64,000 nt of DNA from Ilumatobacter fluminis (lineage in GTDB: Bacteria; Actinomycetota; Acidimicrobiia; Acidimicrobiales; Ilumatobacteraceae): assembly GCF_004364865.1 (NCBI RefSeq), contig NZ_SOAU01000001.1:4496001-4560000 (forward strand), in the 5' to 3' direction. A model generated the notes under the pieces. The model saw only the letters and a program-made list of their open reading frames with translations. It was not told the DNA's origin and did not search any database. The position numbers were made by a program, and so were the translations under genes. Positions 9,001 through 17,800 of the stretch are shown here, in pieces (position 1 is the stretch's first letter; every line of letters starts with the position of its first letter).

Positions 9001-11335
9001 ACTCGACGCCGGGCGTCAGGCCGGTGACGAGCAGGCTCGTCTCGGTGATCGGGGTCGTCGTGCGCTCGACGCCGAGGACGTACACGCGGTAGCCCTCGAG
9101 ATCGAGGTCGCCAACGGCCTCCCAACTGACGAGGATGTCGTCACCGTCGACGGTCGCAGTGACATTGGCCGGCACGGCCGGCGGTGTCGTGTCGGCCGGC
9201 TCGGCCGGCGTGGCGTTCGCTTCGGCGCTGATGCCCGACTCGTTGCCGGTGCCGTCGATCGCCGTGACGGCGTAGTGGTAGGTGGTGCCGTTCGTGACGG
9301 CGTTGTCGGTATAGATCTCCGCACCGACGACCTGCGCGAGCGGGGCTGCGCCGAGATCGACCGGGCTCGTCTCCGAGCGGTACACGTTGTAGCCCGCGAG
9401 GTCGCCGTCGACGACCTCGTCCCACGTCAGGTCGACCTGGGCGTCGCCGCCCGTGGCGGCCACGTTGGCGGGAGCGACGGGAGCGACGACGTCGTAGAGC
9501 GCCTCGACGCCGAAGCTGTCGAACGGAACGACGATGGGAGCGTCGGGGACGGCACGGCGCTGGGTCGTGAACACGCCGGCGTAGGGCGCGGTGCCGTCGG
9601 CGGTGACGAAGCTCGCCGGGATGGCGAGGCTCGAGTCGGTGCTGTTCGTGACGGCGACCGGGGTGCCGCCGTCGACGGCGTAGGTGCCGGTCACGACGGG
9701 CGTGCCCTCATTGGTGTCGACCGTGAGGACGAGGGTCACCTCGGAGCCGGCTGCGAAGTTCGCCGAGTTGATCTCGAGCGGGCCGGAGTTCGCGTCGAGG
9801 ATCGAACCTCCGGCGACCTCGGCCTGGAGCTGCACCTTGACGTTGGAGCCGTCGACCTTGGCGACGACCAGCTTGGCGAAGTTGTCCTCGTCGAGGCCAT
9901 ACCAGATGCCGCCCTGCTGGCTGTTGTTGCCGGCCGATGCTGCAAAGTCGATCGGATCGATGGTGGCGGTGATCACGGCGCCGCCGGCGGGGTCGACGCC
10001 GACACCGAGCATGTTGAGCTGCGAGTTGGTGTCGCTGCTGCCTTCGGGTCGGTAGTAGTTGATGCCCTTCGACGAGGTGATCTCGAGCTGGCCGTCGGTC
10101 GTGTCGACGACGAGCTGCGCCGGGTCGGAGGGAGCGGGCGACGGGCCGGGCTCGTAGCCGGGCACGCCCGGGTCGAACGGGTCACCGTCGCTCGCGAGAC
10201 GAGCGGAGGGGGCGGCGGCCATCGTGAAGCCGGTGCCGACGCCGACGCTGTCGACGAGGGCGCCCTCATCCGACGACCAGTCGAGCGAGAACGGAAGCGC
10301 AACGGGGATCTCGCCACAGGTGAGCAGCGAGATGTCGCCGCACTGGGCGTTGGTGATGAGTGCGGTGGCGGGGCCGGCGGCGGGCGAGACGCCGTCGAGG
10401 TTGCGGGCCACGACGGTGTAGTCGTACGAGCCGACGACGCCGGGTGCGTCGCTGAGCGTGGTCGCGGCGGTCACGCCGACCGAGGCGCCGTCGCGGAAGA
10501 CTTCGTAGTCGTCGGCGGTCGGCGAGGCGGTCCAGCTGACGTCGATCGAGCCGAAGGTGGCACCGGGCACGGCGGTGACGTCGGCGGGGGCGACGGGGCC
10601 GGGCGCCTGGACGATGTCGATGTAGGCGATCTTGGTGTTGGTGCCGGCGGCGGCGCTGACGGTGAGCTCGCCGTCGGTGACGGTGACGTCACCGGTGAAC
10701 ACCTGCACGCGCTCGATCGAGGCCGCCCCGGTCGGGACGTAAGCGTCGACGATGCGGACACCTTCGATGTCGAGGGTGTGCGTCTCGGGGTCGTTCCCCG
10801 GGTTCGGCTCGCCAACGGCCACCTCGATGGCGTAGTTGCCGTCGGGCACGGCGATCTCCCACGTGGCATTCGTCGACAGGCTGCCCGAGCAGCCCGGAGT
10901 GCCGCTGCAGGTGACACCGTTGCTCACGTCGCCGGACCCCATGTGGATGATCGAGTCCCGCTTCCAGTCGGAGGCGTCACGGTTACGGTTGCGTCCCATG
11001 CCCCGGATGTCGACCGGCGTGACGCCGTCGGACTCGAGGACCCAGCCGTAGGTCAGGTCGCCCTGCTCGGCGTACGGTGCGCCGACGTCGCTGACGTACG
11101 GCGACGGGGGGAACGGGCTCGGGTAGCCGCTCGGGATCGAGGTCTGGTTGTGGAAGTTCACGTACGCCTCGAACGGCACCGTGGCTTCCTGCGCCTGAGC
11201 TGCGCCGGCCGGCGTGAGCGCCAGGCCGGCCATGACGACCATCATGGCCGTGAGTACGTGAGCGACGATGCTGCGCATGCGTCGCGTGGTGTGGGGGGAC
11301 GACCCCCCTGTGAGGGGTCGAGAGTTCCTCGCCAT
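1..11335 (-). CDS. Giant secreted multidomain carbohydrate-binding/Fn3 protein, C-terminus beyond left edge
   Basis: One reading frame stays open on the minus strand from an ATG at 11335 to the window edge, over 3,770 residues. The chosen start has an AAGGA 12 bases upstream; an internal ATG at 11278 would also give a signal peptide but lacks a ribosome site. The N-terminus is a signal peptide (hydrophobic core after MRSIVAHV, cleavage near AGAAQAQ). Domains read by eye: malectin-like units starting VNF(H/Q/T) near 11180-10620, 5990-5470, 2790-2260 and 2240-1750; LamG-like units near 10300-9560 and 7130-6320; a fibronectin-III unit near 10600-10330 and about five near 9470-7990; BACON-like beta repeats near 7990-7170; a sugar-dehydrogenase-like beta-propeller near 5110-3690; HYDIN-like Ig domains; and another Fn3 plus malectin at the left edge. 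I infer an extracellular polysaccharide-binding adhesin or matrix protein. The propeller's catalytic status is unknown. Confidence 0.85.
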   Translation of the reverse strand, partial: MARNSRPLTGGSSPHTTRRMRSIVAHVLTAMMVVMAGLALTPAGAAQAQEATVPFEAYVNFHNQTSIPSGYPSPFPPSPYVSDVGAPYAEQGDLTYGWVLESDGVTPVDIRGMGRNRNRDASDWKRDSIIHMGSGDVSNGVTCSGTPGCSGSLSTNATWEIAVPDGNYAIEVAVGEPNPGNDPETHTLDIEGVRIVDAYVPTGAASIERVQVFTGDVTVTDGELTVSAAAGTNTKIAYIDIVQAPGPVAPADVTAVPGATFGSIDVSWTASPTADDYEVFRDGASVGVTAATTLSDAPGVVGSYDYTVVARNLDGVSPAAGPATALITNAQCGDISLLTCGEIPVALPFSLDWSSDEGALVDSVGVGTGFTMAAAPSARLASDGDPFDPGVPGYEPGPSPAPSDPAQLVVDTTDGQLEITSSKGINYYRPEGSSDTNSQLNMLGVGVDPAGGAVITATIDPIDFAASAGNNSQQGGIWYGLDEDNFAKLVVAKVDGSNVKVQLQAEVAGGSILDANSGPLEINSANFAAGSEVTLVLTVDTNEGTPVVTGTYAVDGGTPVAVTNSTDSSLAIPASFVTADGTAPYAGVFTTQRRAVPDAPIVVPFDSFGVEALYDVVAPVAPANVAATGGDAQVDLTWDEVVDGDLAGYNVYRSETSPVDLGAAPLAQVVGAEIYTDNAVTNGTTYHYAVTAIDGTGNESGISAEANATPAEPADTTPPAVPANVTATVDGDDILVSWEAVGDLDLEGYRVYVLGVERTTTPITETSLLVTGLTPGVEYGFTVAAEDASGNLSAQSASAAATIPGGEPLAFPTFDAVPGTEPGTVLTSWTIPPVLNGPPIVQYRIQKSIDGGANWTWGATERDGASDEKLILNLEPGAEYTFRIRAWDGGEWGPYSAEAVASATPTPGDPLAVNDVDAEAGTVEGIVLVTWTLPTGPVDEYRIQKSLDGSNWTWGATVRDAGATSKLVENLVPGTEYQFRVRARSGSTWGPYSDAATATAPTPADLGVPLGIAEPTATSGALVGSILLTWEAPTTLIGPEVQEYRIQKKIEGGPWQWGATVRDGDATSQLVTDLNPGSSYQLRIRAWDGTDWGPWSPSATAVASSEPQPATMTADPSTVEFVLDQDGISITDVAITGDEGPLTLSVVEDTPWLSVLVGGDDVAGFAVNAVGLAPGTYNASVTFSSPGYDDLVVPVTLTIRPDLGIMTADPASLSFSFDPGDDPVGVASTVITGDGETPSLTIVDDADWLSTLAGANNTIAVLVNSAGLAPGTYTAEITFSDPSYEDLIVPVTLTVSAPLGTLTASPDPVEFSVVEGETDSTTVTVTGDGAAPTLTATESLSWLTVTEDTPGSFTFDVDTIGLAVGEVSGDVEFTAPDYTDLTVGVSLDVTEAPAVPCSPISTLDCSDVEVALPFTLTFDGTEGGLVDGDDESIGFTMVDDPSEPRLTGDPAVSNPNVPGYEPGLLDLDATAGSLTIDATKGIQYLDPPASSNNNTLLNALGVGVDVGAADEVVITATMDPAAWRNEGNSAQAGIWFGLDEDNYVKLVLAEDTAAGVSDIQLLREIGGVTNPGDTADGLDVLNVADTEPVTLQMVIAGDQVSANYALGSGALTPVVEASIDHLDIPASFTDGAILPDGESGPVSFAGIFATNRNGSNTPGIDPEFLDFSVTADFGEPGLLAASPTSVSLSAEVDEGDSALIDVVETGGLDVPLTVTTDGAAWLTFNAPNLTTPSEIQLLGNATGLAVGQYTATVTVDADGYDPIEIPVTFDVVEGAPPFELDVNFQSETAPVPAGYVRDFGQSFNTRTLANQGDGSLEYGWLAQGGTTPLNLSTNGRDRDRTGIDQLLDTVIHMQYGDVDGGNGTNGNTAPGRWEVAVPNGVYEVTVSVGDQQGSTAYDSQHAVNVEGMVAIESFQATASDEYEEVTVTVGVQDGRLSIDAIGGFNTKLNYVNIVEVANAPFVTAVRPLNRSADADPTDGVAADISVPGVGVGVDPTTLAGNVHLYDVVTGTEVPSTVGSSGGNDVIALDPDDTLLPDRQYRFVVTSDVLSITGDPFVPFTSVFTTGDGVVVQPDEFEPMTGVSFQKVEQTLAAGDYIASMVFGPDGKLYTTTIGQGLYRYDVAADGTLSNRTAVGPTQLLGRAVIGIVFDESATAGNLSAWVTHASGNIGGETAEWGSAVSYISGPTLSNYEDVFTNLPRSRTDHLSNSLGYGPDGDLYFLQGSNQAAGDTDSSWGDRGETLLTAAMLRFDPDHPAVQSAIGSGPAVDVQTADVSSPYDPYAVNAPLTIYATGIRNAYDFVYHSNGHIYVPTNGTAGGGNSPGVNVTPDVGQATSFARTGRVPGDYTDACLNHRIDGQPYAGGDVPAYSNHATQEDHLYDVQEGKYYGHPNPERCEWVLHSGNPTSGQDPNERTGGSNYPVGVQPDSNYDGIAYNFGFNKSPNGVIEYQSRTFGGQLEGRILVIRFSNNNDIVFLQADSETGEILGAQTQEGVTGVANSTIGGVGNFADPLEIIEDPNTGNLYVNQYDRGGSQQRLYLLRVPEGQEAAGITADEDELVFSGALSSPSQYPQFLTDTQTVEITNVGDSSITLDVSISGGAAVDYASTGDGQTLAGGASTTLTVTFDPSVVGIRNAVLEVSDGETTTDIPLYGLAAPALEGGNEPTLTNVLATLGHPADTGWTGLAGGMPGTERGDETYEPLFVKANSGSVTMTPVAMYAPNEAIPYGWYTGDGSAANRNVVGAISVGQHQTLLPTVGSGGVSFDPGTAEFGLFYDSATFNRIGYTEDELNDSGGIRRARIYPATTRTGSRINDAFIVAFEDASNGDYQDYVFLVRNVEPASGPIDPPPPTGDTIRVNFQSETAPVPAGYVRDFGQPFGARTGADQGTGLTYGWLDEDDDTPVDITPNGRDRGLNTDQRLDTLMHVQPEDVSGTFNGNATNSYWEIVVANGTYSVTVAAGDAAVNNYDNDPEFHSINVEGVTAIDRHEPIGVDGAAGQHATATVTVTVTDGRLTLDADGGENSKFDYVEITPAVVDPPEGGVQVNFTSNAASTPAGWVSDTGLAYDSGRGYGWLVGSTPTDRSNAARYRTGPAGQPVLQGFNIIQNDVVESLTNGTWEYDVPNGEYFVQVSVGDNDYADSTHSIAVEGVNIVGEYVPSGLGDFETSSGLVTVSDGKLTMTSGFGGSNTKVNSISFVAAGEDETPPTIDVALDGVPAGTDTFAGPVTVTITASDFGSQVEFLNYAVDGGTVQAYTTPFEVDGLGSHTVDITATDAAGNEATEQITFDIVPPSLARIDVVNDQVSRLNGEPIPGFSDEIVVMHRLNSLGSSASWENLEFNDTATLTVSNTGTEDLVISDLDITGGQAAQFTLVTPPTLPLTITPGNDTTLTVQFVANSGSKGVRTANLEIVSSDPTSPTTVINLRGGYMTSPEGNNELALYQIIDLFGWTTSVGSNSGMSIGNGSENPGSPLNGDEVRSYQWKRLDPSKPVNARQIAAFHGCCGQTETININGASQTHAGAYGQAIYPIKSNGTPVFINTNPSGNFGITVSGQSTTQTAYMAVKLWPVIDGDGQIVPGSWIVGHDYIGSPSQCGTGATNCDFQDNVYLVTNIVPVDSNDDTAPAAPANLVGTLDDPAVDLDWDDGAADVAGYYVERASTTAGPWTRIVGQPITTSAYTDPAPLGGTSAYRVIAVDASLNESVPSNAVEVDTPEQALPTIRINAGGPQVTTGGLVWAADTSGGRSYSNAAVTQIANTTDDVLYFTTRSDNSSNFGYDVAVPNG

Positions 11336-11882
11336 GTTCCCGCCGGTTCCTTCCCGTCGTCCACGGCAGGACCCTCGAGTGTGGCGGCATCGAGGGGTGG
11401 CCCGCCGTGTTTCTTCCGCCGGGCAGGGTGGTCGCCCGACTGGAAAGTCACGGTAATCACAACGTGATCCACACTGCAAGTGGCCGATTTGACCCTCAAC
11501 ACACAGTTGAGACCACTATGCGTGGTAGCGAGACCGTGCAGTGTCGAAAATCAACTCGAGCACATCCGTCGCCGGCCAGGCCGTGATTCGATCGTTTCAA
11601 CGCATCGCCCCTGCTCAGCGATGCTGCCGCGCACTCGAGTGGCACGACCGGATGTTGATCGAGTCCAGAAAACCTGCACAGTCGCCAGAAGGGGGATGTA
11701 CCCCGGCACATGTCACACCCGTTATCGCGCAGGCGCGCCGTTCGTTCACGTCTCGTTCACCTGCGCGTGCCAACCCTCGACCATCGGTCGAGTCAACCGA
11801 ACGGGTCACTCACGTCAGCTGTCGCCGAGACTGGTGAGCGCCGACGCGTTGTCCCGGGTGCCCGACCGCGGCGCCCCGATTC
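11336..11882. other. 547-bp intergenic region between the two giant surface-protein genes
   Basis: No convincing gene is visible. Two small adjacent inverted repeats lie at 11495-11511 (CTCAAC-5-GTTGAG) and 11512-11526 (ACCAC-5-GTGGT) and could be an operator or a weak hairpin. Reading toward the gene starting at 11335, the segment is locally less GC-rich around 11440-11560, where a promoter would be expected, but no clear -35/-10 pair could be fixed. No strong terminator follows the gene ending at 11883. Confidence 0.4.
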
Positions 11883-14800
11883 CTACCGCAAGCGGAACCG
11901 GGCAACGATGATCGAAGCATCGTCGAGCGAGATCACCAGCACGAAGCAACCGGTCTCCTTCGGTGACTTCCAGTTGAGGTGGAAGGCACCGTCGTCGGTG
12001 AGCCGGAGGCTCTGGGTCAGCGTCGTCGATTCACCGCCCAGATCGTTCGTCGCGGGCGAGTCACAGTCGACGGAACGGTAGGCGATCACCGACTCGACGG
12101 CATCGAGATCGGCCACGAGTCCACCATCGGCTCCGTACAGCTCCCACTCCATCGGGTACGTGCGGCCGCGGCGACCGGAGTTGGTGACTTGATCATCTGG
12201 ATCCCACGCGACCACCGGCCCCCCGGTGAACACGCCGTCGGCACGGTTGTAACGCACCTCGTATGTCGCCGATGCGCCGCCCTCGTTGCCGGCGGTGTCG
12301 ACCGCACCGACGCACGACGCGGTGAACGTGCCGACGCCGTGTTCGTTGCCGCCCGTCACGACGAGGCTGGCGTCGGTGGCCACGCCCGACAGGGCATCCG
12401 TCGTCGAGCACGTCGGCGTCGGCGGTGCCGAGACCGCATACGGCCCATCGCCGACGCCGAGCACCGTCACGTCGGGTTCGGTCCGATCGATGTTGACGAC
12501 GACCGTCGTCGAGGCAGCGTTGCCGGCCTCGTCCGTCGCACCGACGGTGTGCTGCTGGTCGGCACCTTCGTCCGTGAAGGTGATCGGCGCAGGGCACGTG
12601 GCGACTCCCGACTCGTCGTCAGCACACTCGAACGAGACCTCGACGTCGCCGGTGTGCCAGCCGGCAGCGTTCGGCTCAGGATCGAACGTCGCCGTGATCG
12701 TCGGCGGGGTGTCGTCACCGAGCTCGACGGAGTACTCGCACTGTGTCGACGCAGGGTTCCCGGCAAGGTCGGTCGCCGTCACGGTGGCGGAGAACGTGCC
12801 GACGGTCGAGGTGTCGAGCGGCACGTCCACCGTCGGCGAAGCCACGCCGCTGAGCGCGTCGTCGACGCTCGCCTCGAGGGTCGACGACGAGCCGCGCCCG
12901 ACGGTGATCGGTGCGCCGCAGGTGATAGCCGGCGGTGTCGTGTCGATGTTGACCGAGGTCGTTGCGTTCACGGTGTTGCCGGCGGTGTCGTTGGCAAAGC
13001 CGATCACCTGCTGATCGGATCCTTCCCCGTCGACGGTGTCGGCATCGGAGCAGAAGGTGACACCGGACAGGTCGTCGACGCAGTCGTACGACACGGTGAC
13101 GGGGCCGTTGTTCCAACCGGCATCGTTCGGCGCCGGCGTGACGATGGCCTCGATCGTCGGGGCCGCTGTGTCGATCTTGACCACGACGACGCCAGGGGCG
13201 CAGTTGCCCGATTCGTCGCAGGAGTCGTTGGATGTGACGGTCGTGAAACCGGTGTCGTTCACGGTGATCGGAGCAGGCTGCGTCGCACCGCTGACCGCGT
13301 CGACGGCGACCCACGACACCGACGCGGGTGTGTTGTTCCAGCCGTCGACGTTCGGTGCGGGGCTGATGGTGCCCGTCACGACCGGCGGCGTGTCGTCGCC
13401 TTCGGTGGATGACTGGATGAGCAGACCGCCCGGGTCGATGATGGTGCCGTTCTCGGCGCCGTCGTCGTCACCGACACCGCCGTCGGTCAACGAGACGATG
13501 ACGTGCGGCCCACGGTTCGGATGGAGCGGGTCGAACTCGACGATGTCGACCAACTCACTCGGGAGCTGATACCAGCCCTTGGTCTCTCGGTCGTACTTGG
13601 CGTAGCCGGTGACGCCTTCGACCGACTCGGTGTAGATGATGACGTCGACCGTCTCGCCGGGGGTGAGTCCGTCGATCCGGAAGTCGAGGAGGCCCTCGGG
13701 CAGCGTGTACGACGAGGGGACGGGTGTCTCCACCGTTACGTCGGCGACCGGGTCGACGGCGCGCACGTTGGTGAAGGTCTTGCCGTTCTCGACCTCGACC
13801 GTCACGTAGTTGCCGGTGTAGGAAGGCAACGACGTCACGTTGTTCTGGTCGTAGTCGGGGAAGCCGTCGTTGTTGCCGTCTCCCTGGTTGGGGGCGAGCG
13901 CTTCGGTGATGTCGTCGACGTTGTCGTCGTCGAACGAGTCGCCGCTCGACCCGACGAACCAGATCCCCGGATCGATCAAGTAGAGGATCGCCCCGGTGTC
14001 GCCGTTGATGTCGATGGTCTCGTTGAACTCCAACCCGTTCTCGAGATTCACCCGCACCTCGACACCCGTCAACCCATCCGGCACCCGGAACACCGGCGAC
14101 GACTCACCCCACGCCATGCCCTCGGCACGCCACACCTCCAACGACGTCCCAGCAACCGGCACACCCACATACGACTCCGTCTCCGTCACCGGATCCCACA
14201 CCCACGGCGCATTCCACGACAACGACACCTCACCCACATTCGACACCGGCGCACCCGCACCATCAACCACCGACACCGTCACATCGACAACATCATCAAC
14301 CGCTGCGTCATACGTCGTCGGACCCGACACCTCCAACGGCACCGTGTCACGAAGCACAAAGTTCCAATCAGCCGCACCCTCACGACCCTGGAACCCGACA
14401 CCACACTCATACGACCCCGGCAACACCTCGAACGAGTACGGCACATACACCACATCCTCGGTCTCGGTCACCGGATCCCACACCCACTCCTCCCGCGCAG
14501 AACCAAACGCCCCACCACACGACACCCAACCCAGCGACGGCACACCCTCCAACAACAACTCACCCGACACCGTCTCGAAGTCGGGAACCTCGATCTCCAA
14601 GAACGCAACACCACCGCCGTTGATGTCGATGGTCTCGTTGAACTCCAACCCGTTCTCGAGATTCACCCGCACCTCGACACCCGTCAACCCATCCGGCACC
14701 CGGAACACCGGCGACGACTCACCCCACGCCATGCCCTCGGCACGCCACACCTCCAACGACGTCCCAGCAACCGGCACACCCACATACGACTCCGTCTCCG

Positions 14801-17800
14801 TCACCGGATCCCACACCCACGGCGCATTCCACGACAACGACACCTCACCCACATTCGACACCGGCGCACCCGCACCATCAACCACCGACACCGTCACATC
14901 GACAACATCATCAACCGCTGCGTCATACGTCGTCGGACCCGACACCTCCAACGGCACCGTGTCACGAAGCACAAAGTTCCAATCAGCCGCACCCTCACGA
15001 CCCTGGAACCCGACACCACACTCATACGACCCCGGCAACACCTCGAACGAGTACGGCACATACACCACATCCTCGGTCTCGGTCACCGGATCCCACACCC
15101 ACTCCTCCCGCGCAGAACCAAACGCCCCACCACACGACACCCAACCCAGCGACGGCACACCCTCCAACAACAACTCACCCGACACCGTCTCGAAGTCGGG
15201 AACCTCGATCTCCAAGAACGCAACACCACCGCCGTTGATGTCGATGGTCTCGTTGAACTCCAACCCGTTCTCGAGATTCACCCGCACCTCGACACCCGTC
15301 AACCCATCCGGCACCCGGAACACCGGCGACGACTCACCCCACGCCATGCCCTCGGCACGCCACACCTCCAACGACGTCCCAGCAACCGGCACACCCACAT
15401 ACGACTCCGTCTCCGTCACCGGATCCCACACCCACGGCGCATTCCACGACAACGACACCTCACCCACATTCGACACCGGCGCACCCGCACCATCAACCAC
15501 CGACACCGTCACATCGACAACATCATCAACCGCTGCGTCATACGTCGTCGGACCCGACACCTCCAACGGCACCGTGTCACGAAGCACAAAGTTCCAATCA
15601 GCCGCACCCTCACGACCCTGGAACCCGACACCACACTCATACGACCCCGGCAACACCTCGAACGAGTACGGCACATACACCACATCCTCGGTCTCGGTCA
15701 CCGGATCCCACACCCACTCCTCCCGCGCAGAACCAAACGCCCCACCACACGACACCCAACCCAGCGACGGCACACCCTCCAACAACAACTCACCCGACAC
15801 CGGGTAGGTGAAGGCGCCGACCTGGATGTTCTTGGTCGTTTCGCCGAAGGGGTAGAACTCGGCGGGGACGAACTCGCCGTCGCCGTTGGGGGCTCCGACG
15901 ACCAGCTCGTAGGTGCCTTCGGCCACGGTCACGATGTAGAAGCCGCTGTTGTCGCTGTAGGTCTCGGCCACCACGGCACCGGCTTCGGTGCGCACTCGCA
16001 CCCGCGCGTTGAACACCGGCTCGTCGGCGTTGTCCGTCACGTAGCCGCTGATCGTGGCCGGCGGACGTGCCTCGAGTTCGAGGTCGAGCGTGGTGACACC
16101 GCTGGTGATCGTCGCCGGCAGATCCGTCGTGCCGAGGTAGACGTTGCTCGGCGGCACCACGTCGAGGGTGTAGTCGCCGGCGGGGAGCCCACGGGTGGCG
16201 TAGTCACCGTTCTCGTCGGAGCAGATCGGTGCGTGGGCGGGGAACACGTCGTCGCCGACGTCGTTGCGCACCGTGACACAGGCTCCTTCGATCGGGAGGA
16301 GGTCGGGTGCGGGCGTGGTGATCGTTCCTTCGATCGTGCCGCCGGGTTCCATGCCGATCTCGATCAGCTCGACGTAGCCCTGCTGCACGTCGAGCGGCAC
16401 TTCGAACACCGAGGCGTAGTCGCCGTCGGGGTCGACGGCGTCGAGCAGCACGGTGGAGAGGGGCAGGTCGTCGCTGAGGTCGATCGCGAACTCGCCGTCG
16501 ATGTCGGTCGAGGTGGTGAGCCACTGCTCGCCATCAGCGGTCTCGACGCGCGCCGCGACCGTGACGCCTTCGATCGGTGTGGTCGTGCCCTGTTCGACGA
16601 CGAGGCCTTCGATGCCGGTGACGACGGGCGCGAGCTCGCCGTCGACCTCGGTGTCGGAACCGGCGACGATCGTCACGGCCGTCGTGGTCAGCGTCTCGTA
16701 GTTGAAGGGCGCCACAAACTCGAGCACGTAGTCGCCGGGCGCGAGGCCGACCGTTTCGAATCGGCCGTCGGTGCCGGTGCACGGCGAGTAGTCGGACGGA
16801 ACGGCGAGCGTCGTGCCGGTCGCGTCGTACACCCGCACGCACGCTCCCTCGAGCGCGAACCCGGTCGACACGTCGGTGACGTCGCCGACGAAGCGGCCGC
16901 CCGCATCCAGGTCGAATCCGATCAGCTCGGTGTAGCCGTGTTGCAGGTACACCTCGTTCATGAGTGAGGCGGCGTGGGTGCCGGTCTCGTCGATCGCGTC
17001 GACGATGAGCGCGTCACCGGTCAGCTCGAACATGGTCAGGTCGAGCTCGTACAGGCCGTCCGCTCCGGTGACGACCTCCTGGCCGAACAGCTGACCGTAC
17101 GCGTCGGTGCCTCGCACCTTGACGCGCACGTCGGGCAGCGGCTGCTCGGTCACCTCGTCGCGAACCAGGCCGGCGATCAGCGTGGGCGGGAACTCGTCGA
17201 GTTGGATCGTCTCGAAGGCGGGGCTGCCGGGTGTGATCGTGAAGGGACCGATCACCCGTGAGTCGAGACCGTCCGGCGCGACGATGCGCGCCTGATACGT
17301 CCCGGCAGGGACGCTGTAGGTGGCGAACGTGCCGGTCTCGTCGGTGCAGGGAGCGTGGTCGGGTCGGAGAACGGGCTCACCCGTCAGGTCTTCGAGCACC
17401 ACGCACGCGCCGGAGACGGGTTCGTTGTCGGGGCCGGTGATCTCGCCTTCGAGGTAGCTGCCTGGCTGCAGCGTGAATCCGATCGCTTCGTCGTAGCCGG
17501 GCTGGAGTGCGATGGTGGCGCCGACGTCGGATGCGAGTGACGGTGAGGTGCTCAGGGCGTCGACGGTGAACGGCTCGCTGCCGAAGCCGATCCCACCGAG
17601 GTACACGGAGTACTCGCCGGGTTCGCCGGTCGGTTCCATGTCGCGGGCTCGGAACTCGCCGTTGCGGTCGGTGGTGTGGGCCACGATTCGCATGTCGTCG
17701 ACGGGGTCGGTGCCGTCGGTGACCGCCGCCGAGATCGTCGTGTTCGGCGGGAGCGGCATGATGACGTCGTACCAGTACTGCTCGCCGGCAACGGCGGTAA

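Noticed and set aside
596-11467. Very long plus-strand open frames (up to 1,379 codons) opposite the giant gene
   Set aside because: They run in exact register antisense to the secreted protein, consist of Arg/Val/Asp/Gly-rich noise without domains, and vanish once the minus-strand domains are recognised.
13503-16967. Plus-strand 1,154-codon frame with three repeated His/Arg-rich blocks
   Set aside because: It is the antisense shadow of the 615-bp repeat in the minus-strand gene; the repeated blocks follow from the DNA repeat.
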